A stretch of DNA of 64,000 nt from Alphaproteobacteria bacterium (GCA_016783965.1 JADHVO010000003.1:310001-374000), one strand, 5' to 3'. Counted from the stretch's first letter, positions 25,547 through 39,675 are shown. Notes: generated from the letters alone by a model not told the origin. Translations and numbers: made by a program.

Positions 25547-25591
25547 GGCGCCTTGTAGACGGTTCGCGGCGGGGTCCGCTATATCCCCGCG

Positions 25592-26458
25592 ATGACCGAC
25601 AATCCCCCGCTGTGGAAGGCCCACGTCACGGTCGCGAAAGAACTCGCGGCGGATGTGAGCGCGGCGTTCGAGCTGGCGCCGCCGGCGCCCTCGGCCGTGC
25701 TGATCCACGAAGAACCGTTCAAGCCGGATGCAACGGTCGAGGCGCTCTATCCCGAGCCGCCGGACGCCACGTTCCTGTCGCAACTCACCGGCCAGACGAT
25801 CATCGTTGAGCCATTGCCGGACCAGGACTGGATACGGCTTTCGCAGGAAGGGTTGCCGCCGGTGCGCGCCGGACGCTTCTTCGTCTATGGCGCTCATGAC
25901 GCGGGACTGGTACCGCATGGCGTGATCCCGATCCGCATCGAGGCCGGCTTGGCGTTCGGCACAGGACATCACGAGACCACGGCACTGTGCCTTGGCGCGC
26001 TGAGCGATCTCGCCAGGCGACGCCCGTTCCGCAACGTGCTCGACCTCGGTTGCGGCACGGGATTGCTGGCGATCGGCGCGGCGAAGCTGTGGCGCCGCCG
26101 CGTGCTGGCGACCGACATCGACCCCGACGCGGTGCAGGTGACGAACGAAAACGCGCAGGCAAACGGTGTCGCGCCGCTGGTGCAGGCGCTGCTCGCCGAC
26201 GGCATGACGCATCCAGGCATCACACAGCATGCGCCGTACGACCTCATCATCGCGAACATCCTGGCGGGGCCGCTGACGCAGCTTGCGCCGTCGGTGTGCA
26301 GGGCGCTGGCGAAGGGCGGGATGCTGGTGCTGTCGGGTCTGCTGACATGGCAGGAAAATCTTGTTGTGAGTTTCTACACGCCGCATGACCTGATCTTGCG
26401 CACCCGCCGTCGCGACGGGCCGTGGAGCGCGCTGGTGCTGGAGAGACCCGCAGCCTAA
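25592..26458 (+). CDS. prmA: ribosomal protein L11 methyltransferase
   Basis: A 288-residue SAM-dependent methyltransferase. The N-terminal third is the substrate-binding domain; RIEAGLAFGTGHHETTALCLGAL is the signature of PrmA, then VLDLGCGTGLLAIGAAKL (SAM loop), VLATDIDPDAV (acidic residue binding the ribose) and YDLIIANILAGPLTQLAP, the N-I-L-A motif of PrmA. It trimethylates lysines of ribosomal protein L11. The start at ATG 25592 gives the usual length. The aminopeptidase gene follows 28 bp downstream. Confidence 0.92.
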   Translation: MTDNPPLWKAHVTVAKELAADVSAAFELAPPAPSAVLIHEEPFKPDATVEALYPEPPDATFLSQLTGQTIIVEPLPDQDWIRLSQEGLPPVRAGRFFVYGAHDAGLVPHGVIPIRIEAGLAFGTGHHETTALCLGALSDLARRRPFRNVLDLGCGTGLLAIGAAKLWRRRVLATDIDPDAVQVTNENAQANGVAPLVQALLADGMTHPGITQHAPYDLIIANILAGPLTQLAPSVCRALAKGGMLVLSGLLTWQENLVVSFYTPHDLILRTRRRDGPWSALVLERPAA

Positions 26459-26486
26459 GCTTTAACGTCAAATTCGGACACGCATC

Positions 26487-28322
26487 ATGGACAAGATCGG
26501 CCCCTTCCAGACCTATGAGAATGAAACCGATGCCGCGACCTGCGCGCCGCGCCTCGCCGCGCTGCGGGCGGAGCTGAAGCGCCGCGGGCTGGACGGGTTC
26601 CTGGTGCCGCGCGCCGATGCGCACCAGGGCGAATATGTGCCCAAGCGCGACGAGCGGCTGGCGTGGCTGACGGCGTTCACCGGCTCGGCCGGCGCGGCGG
26701 CTGTGCTGGCCGACAAGGCGGCGGTGTTCGTAGACGGGCGCTACACGCTCCAGATCCGCCAGCAGACCGACACCAGGCTGTTCGAGCCGCGCGACCTGGT
26801 CGAGGAAGGGCCGGCCAAGTGGCTGGAGCATGCGCTGCCGAAAGGCACGAAGATGGCGTACGACCCGTGGCTGCACACACAGGGCGCCGTCGAGCTGTTG
26901 CGGGTGGCGGTGGACAAGGCCGGCGGCACGCTCATCGCGGTGGACAGCAACCCGGTCGATGCGGTGTGGGAAGACCAGCCCGCGGCGCCAACGGCCAAGG
27001 CGATCATCCAGGACATGAACCTTGCAGGAGAGAGCGCCGAGTCCAAGCGCACCCGCATCGCGGAGGACGTGAAGGGCCTGGGTGCCGATGCGGCGGTGAT
27101 CACGATGCCGGATTCGATCTGCTGGCTTCTGAATATCCGCGGCGGGGACGTGCCGCACACGCCGTTCGCGCTGAGCTTTGCGATCCAGAACAGCGACGGT
27201 TCGACCGACCTGTTCATGGACGAGCGCAAGTCGTCGCCGGAGCTGGTGAAGCATCTCGGCAACGCGGTGCGGCTGCGCGCGCCGTCGGAGTTCGCGCCGG
27301 CGCTGGATGCGCTGAAGGGCAAGACGGTGGTGGCCGATCCAGGGACGGCGTCCGCCGCGATCTTCGATCGGCTGATCAACGCCGGCGCGAAGATCAAGCG
27401 CGCCGCCGATCCCATCCAGCTGCCCAAGGCGTGCAAGAACCCGGTGGAAATCGAGGGCACCCGCAAGGCGCATGTCCGCGACGGCGCGGCGGTGTCGAAC
27501 TTCCTGCACTGGTTCGCCCGCGAGGCGCCGAAGGGCCACCTGACGGAGATCGACACGGCGAAGGCGCTGGAGGGCTATCGCGCCCGCACCGGTGCGCTGC
27601 GCGACCTGTCGTTCGATTCGATCAGCGGCGCGGGATCGAACGGCGCGGTGGTGCACTACCGCGTGACGCAGTCGACCAACCGGCCCGTGCGCAACAACGA
27701 GATATTCCTGATCGACTCCGGCGGGCAATATCCCGATGGCACCACCGACATCACGCGCACTGTCATCGTCGGCAAGGCGAGCGACGAGATGAAAGACCGC
27801 TTCACCCGCGTGCTGAAGGGCCACATCGCACTGGCGACGATGCGCTTCCCGGAAGGAACGCCCGGCGCGGCGCTGGATGCGTTCGCGCGGGCGGCGCTGT
27901 GGCAGGCGGGACTGGATTACGACCACGGCACGGGGCACGGCGTGGGGTCGTACCTGTCGGTGCATGAGGGGCCACAGAACATCTCCAAGCGCTACACGGT
28001 TGCGCAGCCGCTGAAGCCGGGGATGATCTGCTCCAACGAGCCCGGCTACTACAAGAACGGCGAATACGGCATCCGCATCGAAAACCTGATCGTGGTGAGC
28101 GAGGCGAAGCCGGTGCCGGGCGGCGACCCGCAGCGCAAGTTCATGACGTTCGAGACCATCACGCTGGCACCGATCGACCTCGAGTTGATTGAACCGAAGC
28201 TGCTGACGGCGGACGAGAAAGGCTGGCTCAACGCCTATCACGCGCGGGTGCGCGAGACGCTGCTGCCGCTGGTCGACGCCGACGCCCGCGACTGGTTGAA
28301 GCATGCGACGCGGGCGATCTGA
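26487..28322 (+). CDS. pepP: Xaa-Pro aminopeptidase (M24B, aminopeptidase P)
   Basis: A 611-residue aminopeptidase P, which removes N-terminal residues preceding proline. It has two creatinase-like N-terminal domains (about residues 1-310) and an M24 metallopeptidase domain. The dinuclear metal ligands are visible: Asp in FLIDSGGQYPDGTTDITRT (both Asp), His in GTGHGVGSYLSVHEGP, Glu in CSNEPGYYKNGEYGIRIENL (two Glu). A C-terminal extension of about 60 residues (LKHATR end) is typical of the long form. A weak AGG-free leader leaves the exact start resting on length. Confidence 0.93.
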   Translation: MDKIGPFQTYENETDAATCAPRLAALRAELKRRGLDGFLVPRADAHQGEYVPKRDERLAWLTAFTGSAGAAAVLADKAAVFVDGRYTLQIRQQTDTRLFEPRDLVEEGPAKWLEHALPKGTKMAYDPWLHTQGAVELLRVAVDKAGGTLIAVDSNPVDAVWEDQPAAPTAKAIIQDMNLAGESAESKRTRIAEDVKGLGADAAVITMPDSICWLLNIRGGDVPHTPFALSFAIQNSDGSTDLFMDERKSSPELVKHLGNAVRLRAPSEFAPALDALKGKTVVADPGTASAAIFDRLINAGAKIKRAADPIQLPKACKNPVEIEGTRKAHVRDGAAVSNFLHWFAREAPKGHLTEIDTAKALEGYRARTGALRDLSFDSISGAGSNGAVVHYRVTQSTNRPVRNNEIFLIDSGGQYPDGTTDITRTVIVGKASDEMKDRFTRVLKGHIALATMRFPEGTPGAALDAFARAALWQAGLDYDHGTGHGVGSYLSVHEGPQNISKRYTVAQPLKPGMICSNEPGYYKNGEYGIRIENLIVVSEAKPVPGGDPQRKFMTFETITLAPIDLELIEPKLLTADEKGWLNAYHARVRETLLPLVDADARDWLKHATRAI

Positions 28323-28324
28323 GG

Positions 28325-29335
28325 GTGCGCAAGGACCAGAACACGCCGCGCGGCACGATCCATCGGCTGTCGCTCGACAGTCAGGTGCTGAAGGGCAACC
28401 TGCTGGGCGATCCGACGGAGCGGGCGATCGACGTCTATGTGCCGCACGGCCATGACGGCAAGGGATTGCCGCTGCTGGTCGACGTCGTGGGCTTCACCGG
28501 CGGCGGGCCGATCCACACCAACTGGAAGAACTTCGGCGAGAACGTGCCGGAGCGCGCCGACCGCCTGATCGCGAGCGGTGCGATGCCGCCGGCGATGATC
28601 GCATTTCCCGACTGCTTCACGAAGCTGGGCGGGAACCAATATGTGAACTCGCCGGCGATGGGCCGTTGGGACGATTTCCTGTTGCAGGAAGCGGTGCCGT
28701 TTGTCGAACGACAATTCGGCTGCGGGGGCACAGGCAAGCGCGGCATCTTCGGCAAGTCCTCCGGCGGCTATGGCGCGATGGTGCATGCCCTGCTCCATCC
28801 CGAATTCTGGAGCGCGGCGGCGGTGCATTCGGGCGACATGGGCTTCGAGCTGATGTACCGCCACGAATTCGTGCCGGTGCTGCGCGAGCTGACCAAGACC
28901 GGCTTCGACTTCCGCGCCTGGGTCGACAGGTTCTGGGAGGCGAAAAAGACCAAGGACAGCGACGTCCACATCATCATGATGCTGGCGCAGGCCGCGAGCT
29001 TCGATCCCGATCCGTCGCAGCCCTATGGCATCCGCCTGCCGGTGACGCACGACACCTGCGAGGTCATCGCAGACCGCTGGGCCAACTGGATGTCGTGGGA
29101 TCCGCTGACGCTGGTGGAGAAGCACGGGCCTGGCTTGAAGAAGCTGAAGGCGCTGTACGTCGATTGCGGCGACATCGACCAGTACAACCTGGTCTATGGC
29201 GCGCGGCGGATGCACCGTGAGCTCGACAGGCTGGGCGTGCCGCACACCTACGAGGAATTCCCCGACAATCATTCGTCCGTCGATTACCGGATGGATGTGA
29301 GCCTGCCGATCCTGGTGAAGGCGCTGTCGGCCTAG
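28325..29335 (+). CDS. alpha/beta hydrolase, esterase D-like
   Basis: A 336-residue serine hydrolase starting with GTG. IDVYVPHGHDGKGLPLLVDVVGFTGG is the first strand and oxyanion region; RGIFGKSSGGYGAMVHALLHPEFWSAAAVHSG holds the nucleophile elbow with Ser in G-K-S-S-G-G; LYVDCGDIDQYNLVYGAR would carry the Asp, and FPDNHSSVDYRM the His. This is the putative-esterase (esterase D/FrsA-like) fold. Substrate unknown. It begins 2 bp after the aminopeptidase stop. Confidence 0.85.
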   Translation: MRKDQNTPRGTIHRLSLDSQVLKGNLLGDPTERAIDVYVPHGHDGKGLPLLVDVVGFTGGGPIHTNWKNFGENVPERADRLIASGAMPPAMIAFPDCFTKLGGNQYVNSPAMGRWDDFLLQEAVPFVERQFGCGGTGKRGIFGKSSGGYGAMVHALLHPEFWSAAAVHSGDMGFELMYRHEFVPVLRELTKTGFDFRAWVDRFWEAKKTKDSDVHIIMMLAQAASFDPDPSQPYGIRLPVTHDTCEVIADRWANWMSWDPLTLVEKHGPGLKKLKALYVDCGDIDQYNLVYGARRMHRELDRLGVPHTYEEFPDNHSSVDYRMDVSLPILVKALSA

Positions 29336-29685
29336 CCGGCGCGGGTGCCGTCGGGCACCGGCGCTTCGGGCACCGCGAGAACGGGCAGCACGCCGTCGGC
29401 ATAGCCGAGGTCGAATACCATGCCGTGGCTCATCACGCCTTTCATCTTGCGTGGCGCGAGGTTGACGACGAAGAGCGCCTGACGGCCCTCGATCTCCTTC
29501 GGATTTGCGCGCTCCTGCTTCATGCCGGAGACGATGGTGCGCTCGTGATCGCCGAAGCTGACACGGAGCTGCACCAGCTTGTCGGCGCCGGGCACGTCTT
29601 CAACCGACAGGATGGTGCCGACGCGGATGTCGAGCTTGTTCAGGTCGTCGATGGTGATTTCCGGCTTGATGGGTGCGGGTGTCAT
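29332..29685 (-). CDS. tRNA-binding domain protein (CsaA-like)
   Basis: A 117-residue stand-alone OB-fold of the CsaA/Trbp111 type. ITIDDLNKLDIRVGTILSVEDVPGADKLVQLRVSFGDHERTIVSGMKQ is the start of the fold, and LFVVNLAPRKMKGVMSHGMVFDLGYADG the conserved second half with the KMKG-S-x-GM signature. CsaA binds tRNA-like structures and unfolded precursors and has been described as a secretion chaperone. It follows ligA immediately on the same strand and overlaps the convergent esterase stop by 4 bp. Confidence 0.88.
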   Translation of the reverse strand: MTPAPIKPEITIDDLNKLDIRVGTILSVEDVPGADKLVQLRVSFGDHERTIVSGMKQERANPKEIEGRQALFVVNLAPRKMKGVMSHGMVFDLGYADGVLPVLAVPEAPVPDGTRAG

Positions 29686-33530
<3,845 letters not shown>

Positions 33531-33547
33531 CGGTGTTCATGCCCCTG

Positions 33548-34423
33548 TCAGAAGAGAATCCGGCCGAAAGTCTTGCTCAGCCACGAGCGTTCGTCCATCA
33601 GCGGACGCAGGTTCTTCTTCGCCAGCAGCTGATAGGCATCCTGATACCAGGGACTTCCGGGGTAGTTGGCGCCCAGCACGGCGGCCGCCGATTGCGCCTC
33701 GTTGTAGATGCCCATGGCGTAGTAGGCCTCGACAAGACGTTCCAGGGCTTCCGCGATCTGGGAGGTCTTCTGATACTGCTCAACCACCACCTTGAAGCGG
33801 TTGATGGCGCCGATGTAGTCGCCCTGGCGCAGGTAGTAGCGGCCGACCGTCATCTCCTTGCCGGCCAGATGGTCAAGAGTCAGGTCGATCTTCAGCGTCG
33901 CGTCGCGAGCGTACTCAGTGTCGGGGAAACGCTGCACCACGTCCTGGAGCGCGGTCAGCGCCTGTTCGGTGTTCGACTGGTCGCGGCCGACGTCGACGAT
34001 CTGCTCGTAGAGCGAGATGGCCTTCAGGTAGAAGGCATAGGCGACCTCGCGGCTGCCGGGATGGAGCTGGATGTAGGAATCCGCGGTCGAGATCGCCTCG
34101 GTGTAGTGGTTGGCGCGGTAGTAACAGAACGCGGCCATCAGCATCGCGCGGCGGGCCCAGATCGAATAGGGGTGCTGGCGTTCGACCTCGTCGAACTGCT
34201 TGGCGGCGTTGATCCAGTCGTCGTTGTTGATGCGCTTCCAGGCGTCCTCGTAGATCAGGTTGACCGGGCGCTCGACGTATTCCGCCGGCTTGTCCTCGTC
34301 GCGCGCCGTACCCTGGCCGAACAGACCGCCCAGCGTGTCGCAACCGGCCAGGGCGAATCCGGCCACCAGCGCCAGGGCCGCGAACCGAAGGCTGCGGCCA
34401 AGGTGAGGAACGTACTGCGACAT
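33548..34423 (-). CDS. bamD: outer membrane assembly lipoprotein BamD
   Basis: A 291-residue lipoprotein of the BAM complex, which folds beta-barrel proteins into the outer membrane. The signal peptide ends in the lipobox ALAGC (Cys near residue 28). The mature part is TPR-like: AEYVERPVNLIYEDAWKRINNDDWINAAKQFDEVERQHPYSIWARRAMLM and repeats with the same spacing, as in BamD/ComL, ending RPLMDERSWLSKTFGRIL. The start at ATG 34423 is chosen over a TTG one codon earlier. Located between lpxC and recN, the usual alphaproteobacterial place. Confidence 0.95.
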   Translation of the reverse strand: MSQYVPHLGRSLRFAALALVAGFALAGCDTLGGLFGQGTARDEDKPAEYVERPVNLIYEDAWKRINNDDWINAAKQFDEVERQHPYSIWARRAMLMAAFCYYRANHYTEAISTADSYIQLHPGSREVAYAFYLKAISLYEQIVDVGRDQSNTEQALTALQDVVQRFPDTEYARDATLKIDLTLDHLAGKEMTVGRYYLRQGDYIGAINRFKVVVEQYQKTSQIAEALERLVEAYYAMGIYNEAQSAAAVLGANYPGSPWYQDAYQLLAKKNLRPLMDERSWLSKTFGRILF

Positions 34424-34551
34424 CAAGCTTTCCGTGACTTTGGAGGTCGAATTTCCTGTCGGACCAAGCCCTTATGCCTTCCGGCAGGGCCACGGTCCAG
34501 CCCAAAGCGGGCCGTTTCAAGGCCGTGGCTTATAGCACGGGCTTGGGCCGG

Positions 34552-35406
34552 TCACCCTAAATCGATTGTCACGTAGTTAGCGGGATCGGCGAACAGCGCC
34601 CGCAGCACCGCGTTGTTGGTGGCATGGCCGGATTTGACGCCCTCGAACCGCGCGATGAGCGGGGCGCCGGCGAGCGCCATGTCGCCGATGGCGTCGAGAA
34701 TCTTGTGGCGGACGAACTCGTCGGGGAAGCGCATCAGGTCCTTGTTCAGCACCTCGTCGCCCTGGATGGCCAGGGTGTTCTCCAGAGAGGCGCCATGGCC
34801 GCGGTCGATGCTTTTCAGGTAGTCGAGTTCATGCACGAAGCCGAAGGTGCGGGCCGGCGCGATCTCGCGGGCGAAATCCTCCCGGGTGAGCGTCATGGTG
34901 TAGCTCTGCTTCCCGATTGCCTTTGTGTTCGAGTAGTCGAGGTCGTAGGCGTACTCTGGCCGGTCGGACGGCAGCAGGCGGATGCGCGCGTCCCTGGCGG
35001 TGACCTCGACCGGCTTCACGACCTTCACGGCCTTCTTCCAGCCGTCCTGGTCCTTCACGCCGGCCTTCTCCAGCAGCGCATAATAGCTGAGGGCGTCGCC
35101 GTCGAGGATCGGCGGCTCCGGTCCGTCGAGGGTGACGATCATGTCGTCGATGCCGATGCCGGCGACGGCGGCCATCAGGTGCTCGATCACGCCCACCTTG
35201 ACGTCGCCGTTCGAGATGACCGTGCCAAGATTGGTCTCCACCACGGCGTCGTAGCGGGCCGGGATCATAGCGTAGTCCCGGTCGGCCCGGCGGAAGACGA
35301 CGCCGACGCCGGCGTTGGCGGGCGAGAGCGTCATGTGGACCGGCTTGCCGGCGTGCAGCGCGGTGCCGTCGGCTTCGATTTCGCGGGCGAGGGTTCTGCG
35401 GGTCAT
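34552..35406 (-). CDS. lpxC: UDP-3-O-acyl-N-acetylglucosamine deacetylase
   Basis: A 284-residue zinc deacetylase, the committed step of lipid A synthesis. The zinc and active-site motifs are seen: EHLMAAVAGIGIDD (Glu and His), FVRHKILDAIGDMALAG (His and Asp), and GVKSGHATNNAVLRALF (general His). ARTFGFVHELDYL is the insert near the acyl tunnel. Its place directly after ftsZ matches the standard alphaproteobacterial order, though here a small plus-strand gene lies between them. A window of 128 bp separates it from bamD. Confidence 0.96.
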   Translation of the reverse strand: MTRRTLAREIEADGTALHAGKPVHMTLSPANAGVGVVFRRADRDYAMIPARYDAVVETNLGTVISNGDVKVGVIEHLMAAVAGIGIDDMIVTLDGPEPPILDGDALSYYALLEKAGVKDQDGWKKAVKVVKPVEVTARDARIRLLPSDRPEYAYDLDYSNTKAIGKQSYTMTLTREDFAREIAPARTFGFVHELDYLKSIDRGHGASLENTLAIQGDEVLNKDLMRFPDEFVRHKILDAIGDMALAGAPLIARFEGVKSGHATNNAVLRALFADPANYVTIDLG

Positions 35407-35542
35407 GGGCGGACCATATACCGGAGAGGCGGCCCGAACGCGAAATCGCGGCGATACCGCAAATCCAGGGTGAAGGCGCAGCTAACCATCATTTCCGCTG
35501 GCCCCACAGGAACCGTCATAAACATGCGGACGTTCTGGCTGC

Positions 35543-35746
35543 ATGGCACGCCTCGACCACTGGAAGGCCGAAGAGCTGCGCGAACTGGCCAGCAAGTTCC
35601 GCGACCAGGCGGCGCGCACAAAACTCGAGAAGTATGTTGAGTTGCTGAGCCATACGGCCAAAGACCTGGAGCAGGAGGCCGAGGCCCTGGAGCGGCAGCT
35701 GCGCAACGGCGATCGCCCGGGGCGCATAGTCGACTTCTACGCCTGA
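35543..35746 (+). CDS. small coiled-coil protein, unknown function
   Basis: A 67-residue, strongly charged protein, MARLDHWKAEELRELASKF then DQAARTKLEKYVELLSHTAKDLEQEAEALERQLRNGD, predicted to be one long helix or coiled coil. It is the only plus-strand gene between lpxC and ftsZ. It has its own terminator just downstream (35751-35780), which supports it being expressed. I do not recognise a named family. Confidence 0.65.
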   Translation: MARLDHWKAEELRELASKFRDQAARTKLEKYVELLSHTAKDLEQEAEALERQLRNGDRPGRIVDFYA

Positions 35747-35750
35747 AACG

Positions 35751-35783
35751 AAAGAGCCCCGACCGAAGCCAGGGCTCTTTCTT
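35751..35783 (+). terminator. intrinsic terminator after the small coiled-coil gene
   Basis: Stem AAAGAGCCC (35751-35759) with GGGCTCTTT (35772-35780), followed by CTT. The stem is 9 bp and symmetrical enough to work from the ftsZ side as well. Confidence 0.75.
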
Positions 35784-35855
35784 ATTTCACTGCTCGGGCT
35801 CCCCTTCCTCGCCGCACTGCGCGCGGCTCGCCGTGGATGGCCCGCTGTCGCGACG

Positions 35856-37379
35856 TCAATTCGACTGGCGGCGGAGGAAAGCCGGGATCTCGAACTGCTC
35901 GTCGCGCTTCTGGTCCGGGAACAGGTCGTCGGCCAGGTTCTGCGGCGCGGGCTGCTGCGCACGCGGGGCGTCAGCCTGAGGCTGCGGACGAGCCATAGGC
36001 TGCGCCATGGCGCGGGGCGGCGTCGCACGCTGGAACGGCTCGACGCGCGGCTCGTCTTTCTTGCGGCCGAACAGGCCGAACAGCTTTTTCTTCTCGGGCT
36101 CCGGCGCAGGACGCATCGGCTCGGTGCGCGGCACGGCGCGGGCCATGAGCGCCTCGGCCGGCGTCATCGAGCGCTGGGCGATCGGCTCTTCGATGACCGG
36201 CGCGTCGTCGCCGCCGAGGATCAACTCCTCGACCGGCGAGCGCATCGCACCCATCTCGTCGGCGATGGTCTCATGCTGGCGGTGCACCGGATGCGCCATG
36301 GCCGCGGCGGCGGCCGGACGCACCGGCTCGATCGGCTTGACCACTTCCGGCTTGAACGGCACCGGCTTGATCGTGGGCCTTGCGGTGAGCTTCGGCTCCG
36401 GCATGCGCATCTGCTCGGCATCGATGCCCGTGGCGACGACGGAGACGCGGATGCGGCCTTCCATGTCGTCCAGGATGGTGTTGCCGAAGATGATGTTCGC
36501 GTCGGGATCGACCTCGGCACGGATACGGTTGGCCGCCTGCTCGACCTCGAACAGCATGAGGTCGGGACCGCCGGTGATGTTGATCAGCACGCCCTTGGCG
36601 CCCTTCATCGACACGTCGTCGAGCAGCGGGTTGGAGATCGCGAGATCGGCGGCCTTGGAAGCCCGGTCCTCGCCTTCCGCCTCGCCCGTACCCATCATTG
36701 CCTTGCCCATCTCGCTGATCACCGACTTGATGTCGGCGAAATCGAGGTTGATGAGGCCCGGCATCACGATCAGATCGGTTACGCCGCGCACGCCGGCGTG
36801 CAGCACCTCGTCGGCCATCTGGAAGGCCTGGGAGAACGTCGTGCGGTCGTTGGCAACGCGAAACAGGTTCTGATTCGGGATGACGATCAGCGTGTGGACG
36901 TATTGCTGAAGGTCGGCGATGCCGCGCTCGGCGGCCCGCATGCGGCGTTCGCCTTCGAAGGCGAACGGCTTGGTCACGACGCCGACGGTCAGGATGCCCA
37001 TCTCGCGCACCGCGCGGGCGATGACGGGCGCCGCGCCGGTGCCGGTGCCGCCGCCCATGCCGGCGGTGATGAACACCATGTGGGAGCCGGCCAGCTGCTC
37101 CATGATCTCGTCGAGGCTTTCTTCCGCACCCGCCTTGCCGACATCCGGCGAAGCGCCGGCGCCGAGGCCTTCGGTGGTGCGGTGCCCGAGCTGGATGCGG
37201 CGTTCGGCCTTGGACTGGGCCAGCGCCTGCGCATCGGTGTTGGCGACCACGAACTCCACGCCTTCGAGATGCGAGGAGATCATGTTGTTCACGGCGTTGC
37301 CACCGGCGCCACCGACGCCCAGGACGGTGATTCGCGGCCGCAATTCTGTGAGTTCGGGTGCCTTGATGTTGATCGCCAT
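35856..37379 (-). CDS. ftsZ: cell division protein FtsZ
   Basis: A 507-residue tubulin-like GTPase that forms the division ring. [18 protein letters not shown] is the N-terminal nucleotide strand; the tubulin signature GGGTGTG is at residues 109-115 ([15 protein letters not shown]), and the T7-loop region [18 protein letters not shown] carries the catalytic Asp. Residues about 320-495 are a long, Pro/Ala-rich variable linker, ending in the conserved C-terminal peptide [11 protein letters not shown] that binds FtsA and other partners. AAGGAG lies before the ATG. The long linker is usual for alphaproteobacteria. Confidence 0.98.
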   Translation of the reverse strand: MAINIKAPELTELRPRITVLGVGGAGGNAVNNMISSHLEGVEFVVANTDAQALAQSKAERRIQLGHRTTEGLGAGASPDVGKAGAEESLDEIMEQLAGSHMVFITAGMGGGTGTGAAPVIARAVREMGILTVGVVTKPFAFEGERRMRAAERGIADLQQYVHTLIVIPNQNLFRVANDRTTFSQAFQMADEVLHAGVRGVTDLIVMPGLINLDFADIKSVISEMGKAMMGTGEAEGEDRASKAADLAISNPLLDDVSMKGAKGVLINITGGPDLMLFEVEQAANRIRAEVDPDANIIFGNTILDDMEGRIRVSVVATGIDAEQMRMPEPKLTARPTIKPVPFKPEVVKPIEPVRPAAAAAMAHPVHRQHETIADEMGAMRSPVEELILGGDDAPVIEEPIAQRSMTPAEALMARAVPRTEPMRPAPEPEKKKLFGLFGRKKDEPRVEPFQRATPPRAMAQPMARPQPQADAPRAQQPAPQNLADDLFPDQKRDEQFEIPAFLRRQSN

Positions 37380-37456
37380 CTTATTCTCCTTGGCCTGCGC
37401 GCTTCATCAGGTTGTCACCCACACATGCCCAACTGATTCGTATTGTTATTGTTGAA

Positions 37457-38734
37457 TCACTCAAACAGCCCTCCGGTCAATCGCGAGAGCCAGCCTTTGC
37501 CTTTGTTTTCGCGCGGGCCGAGCGCGAGATCGGGGTTCAGAGCTTCCGGCGGAAGCGTTGCACCCGCCATCAGCAGTCCGATCGCGGTCGCGTAATCCGG
37601 TCCAAGCGAAGCAGCAGGGAGTCCCGGGAAGCTCTGCGGCCGACCGATACGCACCTGCTTGTTGAGCACGCGGCCCGCGAGCTCGCGCACACCGGCGAGC
37701 TGGCACGCGCCACCGGTCAGCACCGCACGGCGGCCGGCGGCGACATCGAAGCCGGACTGGCGGAGGCGCGACTGCACCTGGCTGAAGATCTCCTCGAGGC
37801 GAGCCTGGATGATGCGGGTGAGCATCGAGCGCGGCACGCGCATAGCGGCGTCGGCATCCTCACCCATCTGCGCGAGCGGGATGACGTCGGCCCCCGCCTC
37901 CATGTCGCCCAGCGCCGCTCCATATAATGTCTTGGCGCGTTCCGCAGCGGAAAGCGGCGCTGCCAGCATGCGCGCGATATCGGACGTAACCTGTTGGCCG
38001 CCCATCGGAATCGAGTCCGCAGAGACGAGGTGGCCTTCAAGAAAGACTGCGATCGAGGTGACGCCGCCGCCCATGTCGATGAGGGTCGCACCGAGCTGTT
38101 TCTCGTCATCGGTCAGCGTCGCCATTCCGGAGGCGTAGGGCGCGAACTGCATGCCGACCACGTTCAGATGGCAGCGCTCAACCGCGAGCTTCAGGTTGTT
38201 GAGCGGCGACGGCTTCACCGCTACGGCGTGCATCGCGACCCCGAGGCGCTGGGCGAACATGCCGAGCGGGTTGCGCACGCCCCGCGCTTCGTCGACGACG
38301 TAGGTCGTGGGCGCGGCCTGGATGACCTCGTGGTCCTCCAGCGAGCAGCGCGAGCGGCCGTCGGCCAGCAGGTGCCGCAGATGCGCGTCGCCGACGATCT
38401 CGCCCTCAAGCGCCATCGCGGCGCGGGACGTGACGCTGACGGGCTGGCCGCAGTTCACCGAGATGACGACGTTCTGGATGCGAGTGTCGGCATGGTTCTC
38501 GGCCGCGGCGACGGCATCGCGGATAGACTCCTCGGCGTCTTCCATCCCGACGATCGTGCCCTGGCGGACGCCCTGGCTTTCGCGCAGCGCGGCGCCGATG
38601 ACGCGCAGGCTGCCGGGCTCCGCCCGGCCGATCAGGCACACGGTCTTGGACGACCCTATGTCGAGCACGCCGACCGTGCCGGTCCGGTAGGCCGGCGTCC
38701 CCTCGCTGGTACGAAACTTCGCGACTTCTCCCAT
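37457..38734 (-). CDS. ftsA: cell division protein FtsA
   Basis: A 425-residue actin-like protein that anchors FtsZ to the membrane. GVLDIGSSKTVCLIG is the phosphate-1 motif, DMGGGVTSIAVF phosphate-2, and VLTGGACQLAGVRELA the adenosine motif. The C-terminus GKGWLSRLTGGLFE is the amphipathic membrane-binding helix. The SHS2 1C domain lies around residues 85-165. Its ATG shares one base with the ftsQ stop (TGATG). A 77-bp gap, without a clear promoter to my eye, separates it from ftsZ. Confidence 0.97.
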   Translation of the reverse strand: MGEVAKFRTSEGTPAYRTGTVGVLDIGSSKTVCLIGRAEPGSLRVIGAALRESQGVRQGTIVGMEDAEESIRDAVAAAENHADTRIQNVVISVNCGQPVSVTSRAAMALEGEIVGDAHLRHLLADGRSRCSLEDHEVIQAAPTTYVVDEARGVRNPLGMFAQRLGVAMHAVAVKPSPLNNLKLAVERCHLNVVGMQFAPYASGMATLTDDEKQLGATLIDMGGGVTSIAVFLEGHLVSADSIPMGGQQVTSDIARMLAAPLSAAERAKTLYGAALGDMEAGADVIPLAQMGEDADAAMRVPRSMLTRIIQARLEEIFSQVQSRLRQSGFDVAAGRRAVLTGGACQLAGVRELAGRVLNKQVRIGRPQSFPGLPAASLGPDYATAIGLLMAGATLPPEALNPDLALGPRENKGKGWLSRLTGGLFE

Positions 38735-39675
38735 CAGGCCCCGTTCCCCCTAGGCTCGTTCGTCTTCTCGCCGCTCTTCAGGACGAAGAAATATTGCGAC
38801 GGCGAGCGCAGATCGATCACGCCCACGTCGCGTTCCAGAATCCCCTTGTCGATGATCAGATGCTCGAGCGCGTCGAGCTCCGCGGCCCAGTTGGCCTCGG
38901 GCAATTGCACCACGACACCGTCGTCCAGAATCAGGTTCCAGCGCCGCTCGCCGACGCGCTCATAGGCTTTGATGCGGGCGGAGACGGCGCGATGCATCGC
39001 AACCGCTTCCACGATGTCGGAGGCTTTGGCGCCGCCGAGACCGAATAGGGTCGGCAGGTTGCGGAAATTGGCGATGCCGTCGGTGGTGATGAGGCCGCCG
39101 TCGCGCTCCACGACCCAGACCTTGCCATCGGGCGACTGCCACAGCGCGTAGGGCAGCTTCTCGATGATGCGGGCGGAGATGTCGTTGGGATAGCGACGGC
39201 GCACTTCGGCATCGGCGACCCAGGGGAGCTGCATCACGCGGGCGCGCGCGGCGTGGACATCGGCACCGAAGATCGGCTGGCCCTTGTGCAGGTCCAGCGC
39301 GGCCATGATGGATTCGGTCGGCGTGCGCTTGTTGCCGACCAGATGGACCTCGGCAATACCGAAGCCCGCGTCGTTAACCACTGCCGCGATGCCGGTGTTC
39401 ACGGCGTGGACGGTGCGGCCGACGGTGCCACCGATAAACAGCGCCGCAATGAAGACAAACGCCATGAAGATGGCGGTGAGCGTGAACATCAGCCGGTGCA
39501 ACGCGAACCACGAGCGCACGGCGCGGAAGCTGCGCGCGACAATGTTGGTGGCGAGCGGCTTACGCTTGCCGAACGGCTTGCCCGACGGCTGCGGCCGGCT
39601 GGCGCGCGCGTTACCGCGACCCGCGCGAGTGGTACGCGGCTGGGAGGCCTTGCGGTCGATCTTTACCGATCGCAT
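38734..39675 (-). CDS. ftsQ: cell division protein FtsQ
   Basis: A 313-residue bitopic membrane protein of the divisome. A basic cytosolic tail (about 65 residues, many Arg and Lys) is followed by a transmembrane helix ([22 protein letters not shown]) and a periplasmic POTRA domain beginning [58 protein letters not shown]. The start at MRSVKIDRK overlaps the ddl gene end by 13 bp; a much longer open frame upstream lies antisense-free within ddl but has no FtsQ similarity. Coupled to ftsA. Confidence 0.94.
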   Translation of the reverse strand: MRSVKIDRKASQPRTTRAGRGNARASRPQPSGKPFGKRKPLATNIVARSFRAVRSWFALHRLMFTLTAIFMAFVFIAALFIGGTVGRTVHAVNTGIAAVVNDAGFGIAEVHLVGNKRTPTESIMAALDLHKGQPIFGADVHAARARVMQLPWVADAEVRRRYPNDISARIIEKLPYALWQSPDGKVWVVERDGGLITTDGIANFRNLPTLFGLGGAKASDIVEAVAMHRAVSARIKAYERVGERRWNLILDDGVVVQLPEANWAAELDALEHLIIDKGILERDVGVIDLRSPSQYFFVLKSGEKTNEPRGNGA